Below are positions 46,562 to 55,735 of a stretch of 64,000 bases of DNA, piece after piece (the stretch's first letter is position 1; the number at the start of each line of letters is the position of its first letter). The notes beneath the pieces were generated by a model. The model ran no database searches. It was not told the DNA's origin and saw only the letters and a program-made list of their open reading frames with translations. Position numbers and translations under genes: made by a program. The stretch lies in NCBI GenBank assembly GCA_045562755.1, contig JBJKVF010000006.1, positions 124,001-188,000 of the forward strand. Direction: 5' to 3'. Origin of the DNA: GCA-002708145 sp045562755 (GTDB lineage Bacteria; Chloroflexota; Dehalococcoidia; Lucifugimonadales; Lucifugimonadaceae).

Positions 46562-47073
46562 TGAGGATGATCACCTTCATGTGAATCAATTATTATTTCT
46601 ACTGCGTGCTCAATCGAACTAATAAGAATGTTTAAGTTATCCTCAATAGCATTAGGACTACCCGGTAAATTTATTATTAGAGTATTGTTTTTTATTCCTG
46701 ATATTGATCTAGATAAAATAGACATTTTATTATTTTTATAACTTTCTACTCTCATAATTTCTGAAATACCAGGGATTTTTCTCTCAATCAATTTTTCCGT
46801 TACATCTGGTATAACATCTCTTTTAGATAAACCTGTACCACCAGTAGTAAGAATAAGCCTGATTCTATCATCATCAAAAAACTCAATTAATTGAGTCTCC
46901 AAAATACTAAACTCATCAGGTAATATTACTCTAGAATGCAGGGAAAATTTAGATGATTTCATAATTTTTTCTATAAGTTCACCACTAATATCATGCATAG
47001 TTCCTGCAGCACATCGATCACTACTAGTAACTATTGAGTAGTATAAATTTTTGTCATTTTTCACAATTTTCAT
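46558..47073 (-). CDS. MogA/MoaB-family molybdopterin protein
   Basis: The 171-residue protein has the MoCF-binding fold: SIVTSSDRCAAGTMHDISG, LILTTGGTGLSKRDVIPDVT (GTGxxxRD signature) and NLPGSPNAIEDNL. Relatives adenylate molybdopterin. It is coupled to trmD by a four-base overlap, an unusual partner, so a moonlighting or merely positional relation cannot be excluded. Confidence 0.88.
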   Translation of the reverse strand: MKIVKNDKNLYYSIVTSSDRCAAGTMHDISGELIEKIMKSSKFSLHSRVILPDEFSILETQLIEFFDDDRIRLILTTGGTGLSKRDVIPDVTEKLIERKIPGISEIMRVESYKNNKMSILSRSISGIKNNTLIINLPGSPNAIEDNLNILISSIEHAVEIIIDSHEGDHPQ

Positions 47074-47231
47074 CCATAATTAATATTTTACACAATAATA
47101 ATAAATCAGAAATTACTCTAAAACGTGTAAAAATATTATATTGAACTTATTTTTTTTTATATGCAATAATTTAAATCAGAAATAATTAAATGCTTTGATT
47201 TATAAAATAATTCAACAGAGGCTAAAAAACC

Positions 47232-48170
47232 TTGATATTAAAAGAGCTTAATCTATATCATACTCCCGTGATGACTCAGGAGATTATTCAAGGCCTAGAC
47301 ATAACAGCTGGAGGAAGATATATTGATGCAACACTTGGCGAGGGTGGGCATGCATCAAAAATTCTTTTTGAATCGGAACCAGGTGGTCAGGTTTTAGGTA
47401 TTGATGCTGATCACGAAGCTGTTTCAGTAGCAAAAAAAAGAGTAAATTATTCTTCTGATAAGTTTTTAGCTGTTAACGATAATTTTAAAAATATTAGACC
47501 AATTGCTATGAGATATAATTTTTTACCTGTGCATGGAATATTATTTGATTTAGGAGTTTCATCCCTTCAACTTGACGCAGAATCAAGAGGTTTTAGTTTT
47601 AGAAGAGCAGATCCATTAGATATGAGATTTAGTTACAATCAAAATTTATCTGCATCTCAAATAATAAATAACTATGATGAAAATGAGTTAGCAAATTTGA
47701 TTTTTTACTTTGGTGAAGAAAAAAAATCTAGAAAAATTGCAAGGAGTATTGTAAGAAATAGACCAATTAAGTCTTCTTTAGAGCTTGCTAACTTAATCTG
47801 TGATGTAATTCCTAAAAGAAAAAATCAAAAAATTAATCCAGCTACAAAAACATTCCAAGCTATAAGAATAGCAGTAAATGATGAATTAGCATCTTTAGAA
47901 TCGGCTTTAAATGAGTCATTAACTGTTATAGGAGAAGGTGGTAGAATTGCTGTAATTTCCTACCACTCTCTGGAGGATAGAATAGTAAAAAACTTTTTTA
48001 AGAAACAATCTTCTAACTGCATTTGTCCACCTAGATCACCTATATGTTCATGCGAGCATGAAAAGACGGTAAATATAATCAATAAAAAACCAATCATTCC
48101 TTCAGAAAATGAAATAATGAGTAATCCAAGATCAAGAAGCGCAAAATTAAGAATAGCCGAAAGAATTTAA
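47232..48170 (+). CDS. rsmH: 16S rRNA (cytosine1402-N4)-methyltransferase
   Basis: The 312-residue protein has YHTPVMTQEIIQGL, IDATLGEGGHASKIL (SAM loop), GILFDLGVSSLQLD, SRGFSFRRADPLDMRF and a C-terminal ISYHSLEDRIVKNFFK. It methylates C1402 in the ribosomal P site. The start is TTG at 47232. It usually heads the division and cell wall cluster; here ftsA follows directly. Confidence 0.96.
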   Translation: MILKELNLYHTPVMTQEIIQGLDITAGGRYIDATLGEGGHASKILFESEPGGQVLGIDADHEAVSVAKKRVNYSSDKFLAVNDNFKNIRPIAMRYNFLPVHGILFDLGVSSLQLDAESRGFSFRRADPLDMRFSYNQNLSASQIINNYDENELANLIFYFGEEKKSRKIARSIVRNRPIKSSLELANLICDVIPKRKNQKINPATKTFQAIRIAVNDELASLESALNESLTVIGEGGRIAVISYHSLEDRIVKNFFKKQSSNCICPPRSPICSCEHEKTVNIINKKPIIPSENEIMSNPRSRSAKLRIAERI

Positions 48171-48184
48171 ATATGGAGAAAAAA

Positions 48185-49432
48185 ATGAAAGCTGATAACT
48201 TTAGAGTAGCAATAGATATAGGCACAAGCAAAATTTGCACGATGGTTGCAAGAATTAAAGAAAAAAATTCTTACGAAGTAATGAATATAACTGTCATGGA
48301 ATCTGATGGCTTGAATAAGGGATTAGTTACTGATGAAAAAAAAGTTTCTGAATGTATAAACAAATCCGTAGAAAATATTTCACTAGAACTTGGTATAAAT
48401 ATAAAAAAAGCATTTATTGGTATTTCAGGAGTACATCTAGAATCAAAAAATCACTGGACTAATATTTCAAGACCATCTGGCATGACATCTATTACCCAAG
48501 ATGATATTGATCAAGCTTTGAAAACTGCAAGTAAAGTAGACTTAAATATGGATAGAAAGCTATTACATGCAATTCCTAGAAGTTATACATTAGATGGCTT
48601 GCATGGAATAACGAACCCCCTTGGAATGCATACTGCAGAGCTACATGTTCAAACCCATGTTATTACAGGCTCAACCAATGTTATTAATAATATTATAAAT
48701 TGCCTGAATAATTCAAAAATCAAGGAAGCAGGAATAGTAGCAGGACCTTTAGCAAGCGCAGAAAGTGTTATATCTCCAACCGAAAAAGAGGAAGGTAGTG
48801 TTGTTATAGATATAGGTGCTGGCAACACAGATATTGCGGTTTTTGACAACGGAAATATTATCTATAGTAAAGTATTACCAATTGGTGGAAAGTTATTTAC
48901 TAGTGATATCAGTATAGCTTTAGATTTAGATTTTAATACTTCAGAAAATCTGAAAATCAATCATGGAAATATAGGGCCTGATCAAAAGCATGCCACTGAT
49001 GAAATCATTATAAAGCCCCGAAAAATGAATGAAGAGATCCCTATTACCAAAAGAGAATTAGGACAAATTTTGAAAGAAAGAGCAGCTGAATTAATTAGAA
49101 TGATTTCTATATCTCTAGATGAGGTACAGCTTGAAAATACTAATATAAGTAATTTCATATTTACTGGTGGAGGATCTAAATTAAACGGATTTTTGAATAT
49201 TGCAAAATATATTTTACAAAATAATATTCGAATGGCTGAGCCTAGAGGTCTTTCTGGAATAACTGTTACAGAAAATGACCCAGCATTATCTACTGTAGCA
49301 GGAATAATGCTTTGGGGAATAGAAAACAAAGACAAATCAAGTCATGCAAATTTTGCTGAAAATAAAGAAAATAATGATTATATTAGTAATTCATCTGCTT
49401 TCACAAAAATAATGAAAAAAATTAAATTATAA
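48185..49432 (+). CDS. ftsA: Cell division protein FtsA
   Basis: The protein is 415 residues from the ATG at 48185, six bases after GGAG; the ATG at 48173 contains that ribosome site. It is an actin/Hsp70-type ATPase with RVAIDIGTSKICTMVARIKE (phosphate 1), SVVIDIGAGNTDIAVFDNG (phosphate 2), FIFTGGGSKLNGF (adenosine) and domain 1C between. A basic amphipathic end (FTKIMKKIKL) matches the FtsA membrane-targeting sequence. It anchors FtsZ to the membrane. The next gene, 13 bases on, is not a normal ftsZ. Confidence 0.93.
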   Translation: MKADNFRVAIDIGTSKICTMVARIKEKNSYEVMNITVMESDGLNKGLVTDEKKVSECINKSVENISLELGINIKKAFIGISGVHLESKNHWTNISRPSGMTSITQDDIDQALKTASKVDLNMDRKLLHAIPRSYTLDGLHGITNPLGMHTAELHVQTHVITGSTNVINNIINCLNNSKIKEAGIVAGPLASAESVISPTEKEEGSVVIDIGAGNTDIAVFDNGNIIYSKVLPIGGKLFTSDISIALDLDFNTSENLKINHGNIGPDQKHATDEIIIKPRKMNEEIPITKRELGQILKERAAELIRMISISLDEVQLENTNISNFIFTGGGSKLNGFLNIAKYILQNNIRMAEPRGLSGITVTENDPALSTVAGIMLWGIENKDKSSHANFAENKENNDYISNSSAFTKIMKKIKL

Positions 49433-49445
49433 ATTTACTAATATA

Positions 49446-50420
49446 ATGGAAACTAGAATTATTGCTCTGAATAAATTAGGTTTAAATGTAATAAACTCAT
49501 TACCTATTTCTGTTGTAAAAAATTTTGATCTAGTTCATATTCAAGATGAAAAAAAGGAATTTATTAACAGCACTAGTGAAAATAATTCTAAAGTAAGCAA
49601 AATACTCACTAATCAAAATGATATAGATCAAATAAGTTATATTCTAGAATCAAAAGATTTAGATATATTTCTGTGTGAAATAGAAAATTCAAATGATTAC
49701 AAATTTGCTAATGAAATTCTTGGTTCAATAAAAAAAAATAACGAAGTAATTTTACTAATCAAAAAAAATAATTTTTTATCACATAATCAAATCAAACAAA
49801 TTTCAACACAAGCAACTACAACAATGTTTATAAATGAAAATTCTCTTACAGCGTATGAAATTGGGAGATTTATGTTTGAAAATTCAAAAAAAACACTTAT
49901 AAATAATTTTGTCAATTCAATTGTTTCGATTAACAAAATTATTTATGAGACTGGAGATATTAACATAGATTTTGCAGATTTGATGTCGGTAATAAAATAT
50001 TCGAATATCTCATGGTTTGGCAATACTATTAGTGGAGGAATAAATAAATCAAGAGATGCTGTTAATAAGCTATTTGATTTACATTTTTTTGAAGGTGAAT
50101 TTTATGGGGTAAACAGTATGATAGTTCAGATCGTTTCAGGTGAAGAAATCAAAATGAATGAAGTGACAGATTTGTCTAACAGACTTAAATCATTCGCAAA
50201 CAGCAAATGTAATATTTTTTTTGGGATAAAAAGAAAAAAAATTATGTATGATCAAATCGAACTAATAGTATTGGCATCAAGTAAAAATGATTTTCCTATA
50301 GATAATTCAATTGAATATTTACAATTAAATAATACCAAAGAAGAAGAATTGATAAAATTAGAAGAAGTTCATTTACCCCCATTTATGAGAAAAAAAAATA
50401 TAGTTACGAAAATCAACTAA
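49446..50420 (+). CDS. Divergent FtsZ homologue lacking the GTP-binding signature
   Basis: The 324-residue protein lies in the ftsZ position, 13 bases after ftsA. Residues 172-205 (INIDFADLMSVI, then NTISGGINKSRDAV) match the FtsZ T7 loop and following helix, keeping Asn173, Asp175 and Asp178. Residues 220-277 (YGVNSMIVQIVSG, FANSKCNIFFGIKR, IELIVLASS) match the C-terminal domain. The tail EVHLPPFMRKK resembles the FtsZ peptide that binds FtsA and ZipA. The N-terminal half is weakly Rossmann-like (RIIALNKLGLNVINSLP for the T1 loop), but the T4 signature GGGTGTG is replaced by a stretch around EIENSNDYKF. It should not bind GTP normally; a role in modulating a separate FtsZ is inferred. Confidence 0.75.
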   Translation: METRIIALNKLGLNVINSLPISVVKNFDLVHIQDEKKEFINSTSENNSKVSKILTNQNDIDQISYILESKDLDIFLCEIENSNDYKFANEILGSIKKNNEVILLIKKNNFLSHNQIKQISTQATTTMFINENSLTAYEIGRFMFENSKKTLINNFVNSIVSINKIIYETGDINIDFADLMSVIKYSNISWFGNTISGGINKSRDAVNKLFDLHFFEGEFYGVNSMIVQIVSGEEIKMNEVTDLSNRLKSFANSKCNIFFGIKRKKIMYDQIELIVLASSKNDFPIDNSIEYLQLNNTKEEELIKLEEVHLPPFMRKKNIVTKIN

Positions 50421-50745
50421 TTCGGGGAAATTTATTCCCATAAAAAATATATCCCAGAGATAATAATTAATTATATGATTTTTTATCAATTTTTAATTTT
50501 TTAAAATTTATACTTATTTACCCAAAAAATTACAGATTATATAAGTTTAAAATTAAAAAAAAACAAAAAATGAAATTTAAAGCATATTGCAATTATACAA
50601 CAAATAGTGGTAGTCTTTATGATAACTACTATATGTAGTCTTTGCTGTGTCCGCAGCTGATAAGGCGTATCAAGTTGTTTTTGACTTTTACCCGATAGTT
50701 ATCTTCTGCGTACTAATATACAATTTTATAAGGAAAATTTTAGTT
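50421..50745. other. Non-coding spacer with structured leader before nrdR
   Basis: This is the only gap over 300 bases. Its first part is AT-rich, with a small GGGAA/TTCCC hairpin just after the FtsZ-like gene. From 50641 the base composition becomes richer in G+C, and two back-to-back hairpins appear: 50644-50657 (GCTG/CAGC) and 50658-50672 (TGATA/TATCA, perfect). A weaker pairing follows. It is probably the 5' leader of the nrdR-nrdJ message. No B12-box (GCCACTG) is seen, so a cobalamin riboswitch is not supported. Confidence 0.5.
50626..50641 (+). promoter_or_regulatory. Candidate NrdR box upstream of nrdR-nrdJ
   Basis: CTACTATATGTAGTCT contains CTATATGTAG, which fits the NrdR core CwATATaTwG at all but one position. 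It lies 105 bases before the nrdR start. A second box at the usual helical spacing is not clear. If it is real, NrdR would repress its own gene and nrdJ. Confidence 0.4.
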
Positions 50746-51189
50746 ATGGAGTGCCCATACTGTCATACAGTTGGATCTAGAGTTCTTGATTCTAGGGAAT
50801 CTTCTGTTGGTATAAGAAGAAGAAGGATATGTGAAAAGTGCCAGAAAAGATTTACAACTTACGAAAAAGTTAGCATAGTTCCAGTTATGGTACTGAAGCG
50901 TGACGGTAGAAGAGAAACTTTTTCTAATGAAAAACTAGAAAGTGCTATTAAAATGGCTTGTGTAAAAAGACCTATTACAGATGTTGAGATTACAAATATA
51001 GTAGAAAAAATTGAAATACTAATAAATAAAAATTACCAAAATGAAATTGAAGCAGGAAAAATCGGGCAAATGTGCATAGGTCATCTAAAAAAACTTGATC
51101 ATGTTGCCTACATAAGATTTGCTTCAGTGTACAGAGATTTTAAAAATATCGACTCTTTCACAAAAGTGGTCGAATTACTAAAAAAATAA
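50746..51189 (+). CDS. nrdR: Transcriptional repressor NrdR
   Basis: The protein is 147 residues from the ATG at 50746 (MECPYCHTVGSRVLDSR). The frame stays open upstream, but those codons lie in the structured leader. The zinc ribbon is CPYC...CEKCQKRF, then the ATP-cone domain VPVMVLKRDGRRETF. It senses ATP/dATP and represses ribonucleotide reductase genes. It lies 29 bases before nrdJ. Confidence 0.96.
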   Translation: MECPYCHTVGSRVLDSRESSVGIRRRRICEKCQKRFTTYEKVSIVPVMVLKRDGRRETFSNEKLESAIKMACVKRPITDVEITNIVEKIEILINKNYQNEIEAGKIGQMCIGHLKKLDHVAYIRFASVYRDFKNIDSFTKVVELLKK

Positions 51190-51218
51190 AAAATAACTAA
51201 TCATGGAGAATAAAAATA

Positions 51219-53621
51219 ATGATAAACACTGACCCAGAAACCAACTATGAATTTCAACCAGCTGAAATCTCTGAGAATGCAAACGTTGTTCTTGAAAAAA
51301 GATACCTCCAAAAAAATTCTAATGGAGACATAATAGAAACTCCAAATGAAATGTTTAAGAGAGTTGCAAAAGCTCTTGTGCAACCTGAAAAAAACTATGA
51401 AAAGTCAGATGATGAAATGAAAAATATAGAAAATGATTTCTATGAACTAATGGCTAGTCTTAAATACTTACCAAACTCTCCAACATTAATGAACGCAGGA
51501 ACCGGTGCTGGCACTTTGTCTGCTTGCTTTGTTCTTCCTCTCAAAGATAGCATGAAAGGTATAATGGGAGCAGCGCATGATGCTGCGATGGTTCAAAAAT
51601 TCGGTGGAGGGACAGGTTTTGCACTCTCTGAACTTAGACCAAAGGGTACACCGATAGCTACTACGCATGGTAAAGCTTGTGGCCCCATATCAGTCTTAAG
51701 ACATTTATCTTCTGTCTCTACTCTTGTCACACAAGGTGGTAAAAGAGATGGAGCAAATATGGCTGTAATGGATGTACATCATCCTGATATTTTAGAATTT
51801 ATTGATTGTAAAAAAATTGAAGGTGAAATACATAATTTCAACATATCTGTAGGTGCATCAGACGAATTTATGCAAGCAGTAAAAGACGGAACTACATATC
51901 CATTAAGAAAATTAGAAAATCCGGCTGATCCTAAAAGTGCTACTGAAGAAGTTGATAGGATTGATGCAAGAATGGTATTTAATAAGATTATTAATGGTGC
52001 GTGGAGAAATGGTGAGCCAGGAATGATATTTTTAGATGAGGTAAATAGAAATAGTCCTGTTCTTCATATAGGAAAAATAACCGCAACTAATCCATGTGGA
52101 GAGCAACCTCTACTACCTAATGAATCATGTAACTTAGGTTCAATTGATGTAGCTAAATTTGTAAATGATAGTAGTGATGGAATTAATTTAATTGATTGGA
52201 ATGACCTAGCAAAAGCAGTCAAAGTTTCTACAAGGATGCTTGATAATGTAATTGATGCCAACAAGTATGCAGTTGAAGCAATCAAAGACATGACACAATC
52301 AACTAGAAAATTAGGTCTTGGAGTAATGGGATTTGCAGATATGTTGGTAAAACTCGGAATTCCATATGATACTGAAGAGGCAGTTGAATTAGGACGAAAA
52401 CTAATGAAATTCATTCAAGAAAATGCAGATGAAGAATCAATAACCCTTGGAGAAGAACGAGGCCCTTTTCCTGCATGGCACGATTCAGAAGAAGCTAAAT
52501 TAGGAGGAGCAAAATATAGAAATGCATGTCGACTTACAGTAGCCCCAACAGGTACCATATCCATGATAGCTGGAGCCTCAAGCGGAATAGAGCCTATATT
52601 CTCACTTGCTTACAGGAAACATAATATATTAGAAGGAGAAACTCTTTATTACGTCGATAAAAATTTTGAAAAAATGGCAAAAAAAGAAGGGTTTTATACT
52701 GAGGATTTACTAGAGCACTTATCAAATGGAGGATCATTGCAAGATAGACAGGAAGTTCCAGAAAATATTAAAGATCTTTTCCACGTAGCATCGGATATAT
52801 CCCCAAGAGATCACGTTCTTATGCAGGCTGCTTTTCAGGAAAGTACTGATGCAGGTATATCAAAAACGATTAATTTCCCTAACGAAGCTACAGTAGAAGA
52901 TGTTGAAGATGCTTACTTGCTCGCATGGGAAACAAAGTGTAAGGGTATAACTGTTTACAGAGCCGGATCAAGAGAAAAAGAAGTTCTTACTACAGGAACA
53001 AAAGAAACTTCAAATGAGTCTAATGAAAGCAGTAGTCAAGATTTGAATGGTTATATAGCAGAAGCAGATAGACCAGCAATTCTAAACGGAGTAACAAGAA
53101 GAGTTCGTACAGGTAGAGGTAATTTATTTGTTACAGTAAACATGGCAGAAAATAATAGACCATTTGAAATTTTTGCTACACATGGAAAAGCTGGAGGTAA
53201 TGATGCCGCTATGGCTGAAGCTGTATCTAGAATGGCATCTTTAGCACTAAGGTCAGGTATTGACCCGGTGAACGTAACAGAGCAATTAAGAGGGATAACA
53301 GATGTACCAACATGGGATGCAGGTGAAATGATAAGATCTGTACCAGATGCTATTGCATCAGTATTAGAAAAAATAACTAACAATTCATCTTCTAGTGAAA
53401 ATCTTCAAGAAAAAGAAACAAGTCAAGCAAATATGTTCACACCTCCTTCGCCAAAAGAACTTGGTATGCCAGTAGCAGAGGAAATTAAAATTTTAGAAAA
53501 GTCTAAACAAAAAGTAATTGTTAATTCAATGCTTGGAGAAACATGCCCAGAATGTCCTTCAACTCTTGCTCATGAAGAAGGGTGCTTGAAATGTTATGCT
53601 TGCGGATATAGTAAATGTTAA
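51219..53621 (+). CDS. nrdJ: Adenosylcobalamin-dependent ribonucleotide reductase
   Basis: The 800-residue class II reductase has LPNSPTLMNAGTG, ATNPCGEQPLLPNESCNLGS (active-site Cys), RLTVAPTGTISMIAGASSG and NFPNEATVEDVEDAYLLAW. The C-terminal part carries the TSCPD-type domain and a zinc end CPEC...CYACGYSKC. It makes deoxynucleotides and needs vitamin B12, so the cell must import or make cobalamin. Neighbouring nrdR probably controls it. Confidence 0.96.
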   Translation: MINTDPETNYEFQPAEISENANVVLEKRYLQKNSNGDIIETPNEMFKRVAKALVQPEKNYEKSDDEMKNIENDFYELMASLKYLPNSPTLMNAGTGAGTLSACFVLPLKDSMKGIMGAAHDAAMVQKFGGGTGFALSELRPKGTPIATTHGKACGPISVLRHLSSVSTLVTQGGKRDGANMAVMDVHHPDILEFIDCKKIEGEIHNFNISVGASDEFMQAVKDGTTYPLRKLENPADPKSATEEVDRIDARMVFNKIINGAWRNGEPGMIFLDEVNRNSPVLHIGKITATNPCGEQPLLPNESCNLGSIDVAKFVNDSSDGINLIDWNDLAKAVKVSTRMLDNVIDANKYAVEAIKDMTQSTRKLGLGVMGFADMLVKLGIPYDTEEAVELGRKLMKFIQENADEESITLGEERGPFPAWHDSEEAKLGGAKYRNACRLTVAPTGTISMIAGASSGIEPIFSLAYRKHNILEGETLYYVDKNFEKMAKKEGFYTEDLLEHLSNGGSLQDRQEVPENIKDLFHVASDISPRDHVLMQAAFQESTDAGISKTINFPNEATVEDVEDAYLLAWETKCKGITVYRAGSREKEVLTTGTKETSNESNESSSQDLNGYIAEADRPAILNGVTRRVRTGRGNLFVTVNMAENNRPFEIFATHGKAGGNDAAMAEAVSRMASLALRSGIDPVNVTEQLRGITDVPTWDAGEMIRSVPDAIASVLEKITNNSSSSENLQEKETSQANMFTPPSPKELGMPVAEEIKILEKSKQKVIVNSMLGETCPECPSTLAHEEGCLKCYACGYSKC

Positions 53622-53642
53622 TTCACATTTAAATAATTAGGT

Positions 53643-54641
53643 ATGGAAAATAAAATAAAAATTGCTATCACAATGGGTGATCCCTCAGGGATTGGTGCAG
53701 AGATAATAGTAAAAGCATTATCAGAAGAAGGTAAAAAAGAATTTATACCGATAGTAATTGGATCAAAAAAAGTACTAAATAATCAAATAAAAATTAATAA
53801 ATCTAAACTGCTACTAGAAGAAATCAATCATCTTGACCAGATAACAGATTATAAACCTAATAAAGTTTACATAATAAATCCTGGAGAAGTTACATCAGAA
53901 TTTACTCAAGGTGAGCTAGATATAAATTCAGGAAGAGAAAGTCATAAATGGGTAGAATTTGCTGCTGAATTATGTATTAATAAACAGGTTGAAGCAATGG
54001 TTACTGCACCAATAAACAAAGAAGCATGGTCTATGGCAGGTATAAAAGATACAGGTCATCAAGAAGTTTTTAAAAGATTGACTAATTCTAAATATGTGGC
54101 AACAATGCTCATAACAGGAAAATTAAGATGTATGCATTTGTCTACTCATAAACCACTTATTGAAGCATGTAAGTATGTAACGAAAGAAAATATAATAAGA
54201 GCTATTGAGCTAACAGATTATAGCTTCAAAGAGTGGGGTTACGATAAACCAAAAATAGCAGTAGCAGCATTAAACCCTCACGCATCTGATAACGGACTAA
54301 TTGGGGACACAGAGACTAAAGAAATAGCTCCTGCCGTGAAATTAATGCAAAAGAAAGGTATTAATGTTACTGGTCCACATCCGGCTGATTCAATATTCAA
54401 TCAAGCGATCAATGGAGAGTATGATGTAGTAATAGTCATGTACCATGATCAAGGGCATATTGCAATTAAGGTTCATGGACTAGAAAAATCTATAAGTGTA
54501 AATCTTGGCATACCATTTATCAGAACTTCTGTTGATCACGGTACAGCTTTTGACATAGCTAATAAAAATATAGCTGATTCAACAAGCATGAAAGAGTCTA
54601 TTAAACAAGCTTACGTTCTGATAAATAATCAAAAAATATAA
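53643..54641 (+). CDS. pdxA: 4-hydroxythreonine-4-phosphate dehydrogenase
   Basis: The 332-residue protein has AITMGDPSGIGAEIIVKAL, then TGHQEVF, VAALNPHASDNG, VMYHDQGHIAIK and RTSVDHGTAFDIA, which supply the metal His residues. It carries out a step of pyridoxal phosphate synthesis. PdxA-like relatives also act on sugar or aromatic compounds. With no other pdx gene here, that role stays possible. Confidence 0.9.
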   Translation: MENKIKIAITMGDPSGIGAEIIVKALSEEGKKEFIPIVIGSKKVLNNQIKINKSKLLLEEINHLDQITDYKPNKVYIINPGEVTSEFTQGELDINSGRESHKWVEFAAELCINKQVEAMVTAPINKEAWSMAGIKDTGHQEVFKRLTNSKYVATMLITGKLRCMHLSTHKPLIEACKYVTKENIIRAIELTDYSFKEWGYDKPKIAVAALNPHASDNGLIGDTETKEIAPAVKLMQKKGINVTGPHPADSIFNQAINGEYDVVIVMYHDQGHIAIKVHGLEKSISVNLGIPFIRTSVDHGTAFDIANKNIADSTSMKESIKQAYVLINNQKI

Positions 54642-54686
54642 ATTTGGCTATATAATAACAATAAAATTGCTAATTTAGGAAGAAAA

Positions 54687-55493
54687 ATGAAAATTGCATT
54701 TATTGGTGGTGGAACTATGGCTCAAGCGATAATTTCTGGGCTAACTAAATCAAAAAACAAAAATGATATTATAGTTTCAGATCCTGAAGAAAAAATAAGA
54801 AATAAAATTAATGAAAAATTCAAACTGAATACAACAGACGATAATACTATTGCAATAAAAAATTCTGATTTAATTATACTGTGTATTAAACCTCAGAATT
54901 TTAAATTAGTCTCAAAAGAAATAAATGAAAAAATTAAAGAAAACCAAACTGTTGTTTCGATTATGGCAGGAACTAAAATAAATACTATTTCAAACTCATT
55001 GTCTACAAAAAAAATTATTCGAATAATGCCTAATACACCTGCGCAAATTGGAAAAGGAATATCTGCATGGTACTCAACATCTTCAGTGAAAAAAGAATCA
55101 AAATTAGTAGTGAAAGAAATTCTTTGCTTACTAGGTGATGAAATTGAGTTCGAAGAAGAAAAATATATAGATATGGCAACAGCAGTAAGTGGCAGTGGAC
55201 CTGCATATGTGTTCTTATTTATCGAGTTTTTAGAAAAAGTTGCTAAAGAAATAGGGCTACCTGATGATAAAATAAGACAGTTAGTTATAAAAACTATTTC
55301 TGGGAGCATTGAATTACTGGATAATGGGAATAAAAGCCCCTTGGAACTAAGACTACTAGTTACATCTCCAGGTGGAACAACAGAAGCCGGAATTAATTCT
55401 ATGATAGAAACCAAATTCCATCAAAGTATTATTACGGGCGTAAGAAAAGCATACGACAGGGGTAACCAACTCGCAAAAGAGGAGAATTTATGA
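54687..55493 (+). CDS. proC: Pyrroline-5-carboxylate reductase
   Basis: The 268-residue protein has the dinucleotide motif IAFIGGGTMAQAIISGL, then IIRIMPNTPAQIGKG, TAVSGSGPAYVFLF and VTSPGGTTEAGI. It makes proline from pyrroline-5-carboxylate with NAD(P)H. It overlaps the yggT gene by four bases, a partnership common in bacteria. Confidence 0.95.
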   Translation: MKIAFIGGGTMAQAIISGLTKSKNKNDIIVSDPEEKIRNKINEKFKLNTTDDNTIAIKNSDLIILCIKPQNFKLVSKEINEKIKENQTVVSIMAGTKINTISNSLSTKKIIRIMPNTPAQIGKGISAWYSTSSVKKESKLVVKEILCLLGDEIEFEEEKYIDMATAVSGSGPAYVFLFIEFLEKVAKEIGLPDDKIRQLVIKTISGSIELLDNGNKSPLELRLLVTSPGGTTEAGINSMIETKFHQSIITGVRKAYDRGNQLAKEENL

Positions 55494-55735
55494 TTGTAAT
55501 TTCAGATTTACTTAGTATTGCACTAAGAATTTATGCATACTTAATTATAATAAGAGCATTTTCAACTTGGTTTCCTCAATTAAGAAATCACGAGATCGTA
55601 CAAACCTTATATAAAATTACAGACCCTGTAATGAAACCAGCATCTAAATATATTCCAACTATAGGCATGATTGATATTTCAGCTATGGTTGTAGTTATTG
55701 TACTATTAAGCTTATCTAATGCTCTTAGGTACTGA
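55490..55735 (+). CDS. YggT-family small membrane protein
   Basis: The 81-residue protein has two hydrophobic helices around the YggT core RAFSTWFPQL and ITDPVMKPASKYIPTIGMIDIS. The function is not settled; relatives are linked to osmotic stress and cell division. It overlaps proC at its start and the convergent birA gene by 11 bases at its end. Confidence 0.88.
   Translation: MIVISDLLSIALRIYAYLIIIRAFSTWFPQLRNHEIVQTLYKITDPVMKPASKYIPTIGMIDISAMVVVIVLLSLSNALRY

Noticed and set aside
50421..51218. Cobalamin riboswitch controlling nrdJ
   Set aside because: No B12-box GCCACTG or the expected long multi-stem pattern is present before nrdR or nrdJ.
54893..55414. Minus-strand 173-codon open frame
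   Set aside because: Antisense of proC, whose conserved motifs show the true coding strand.
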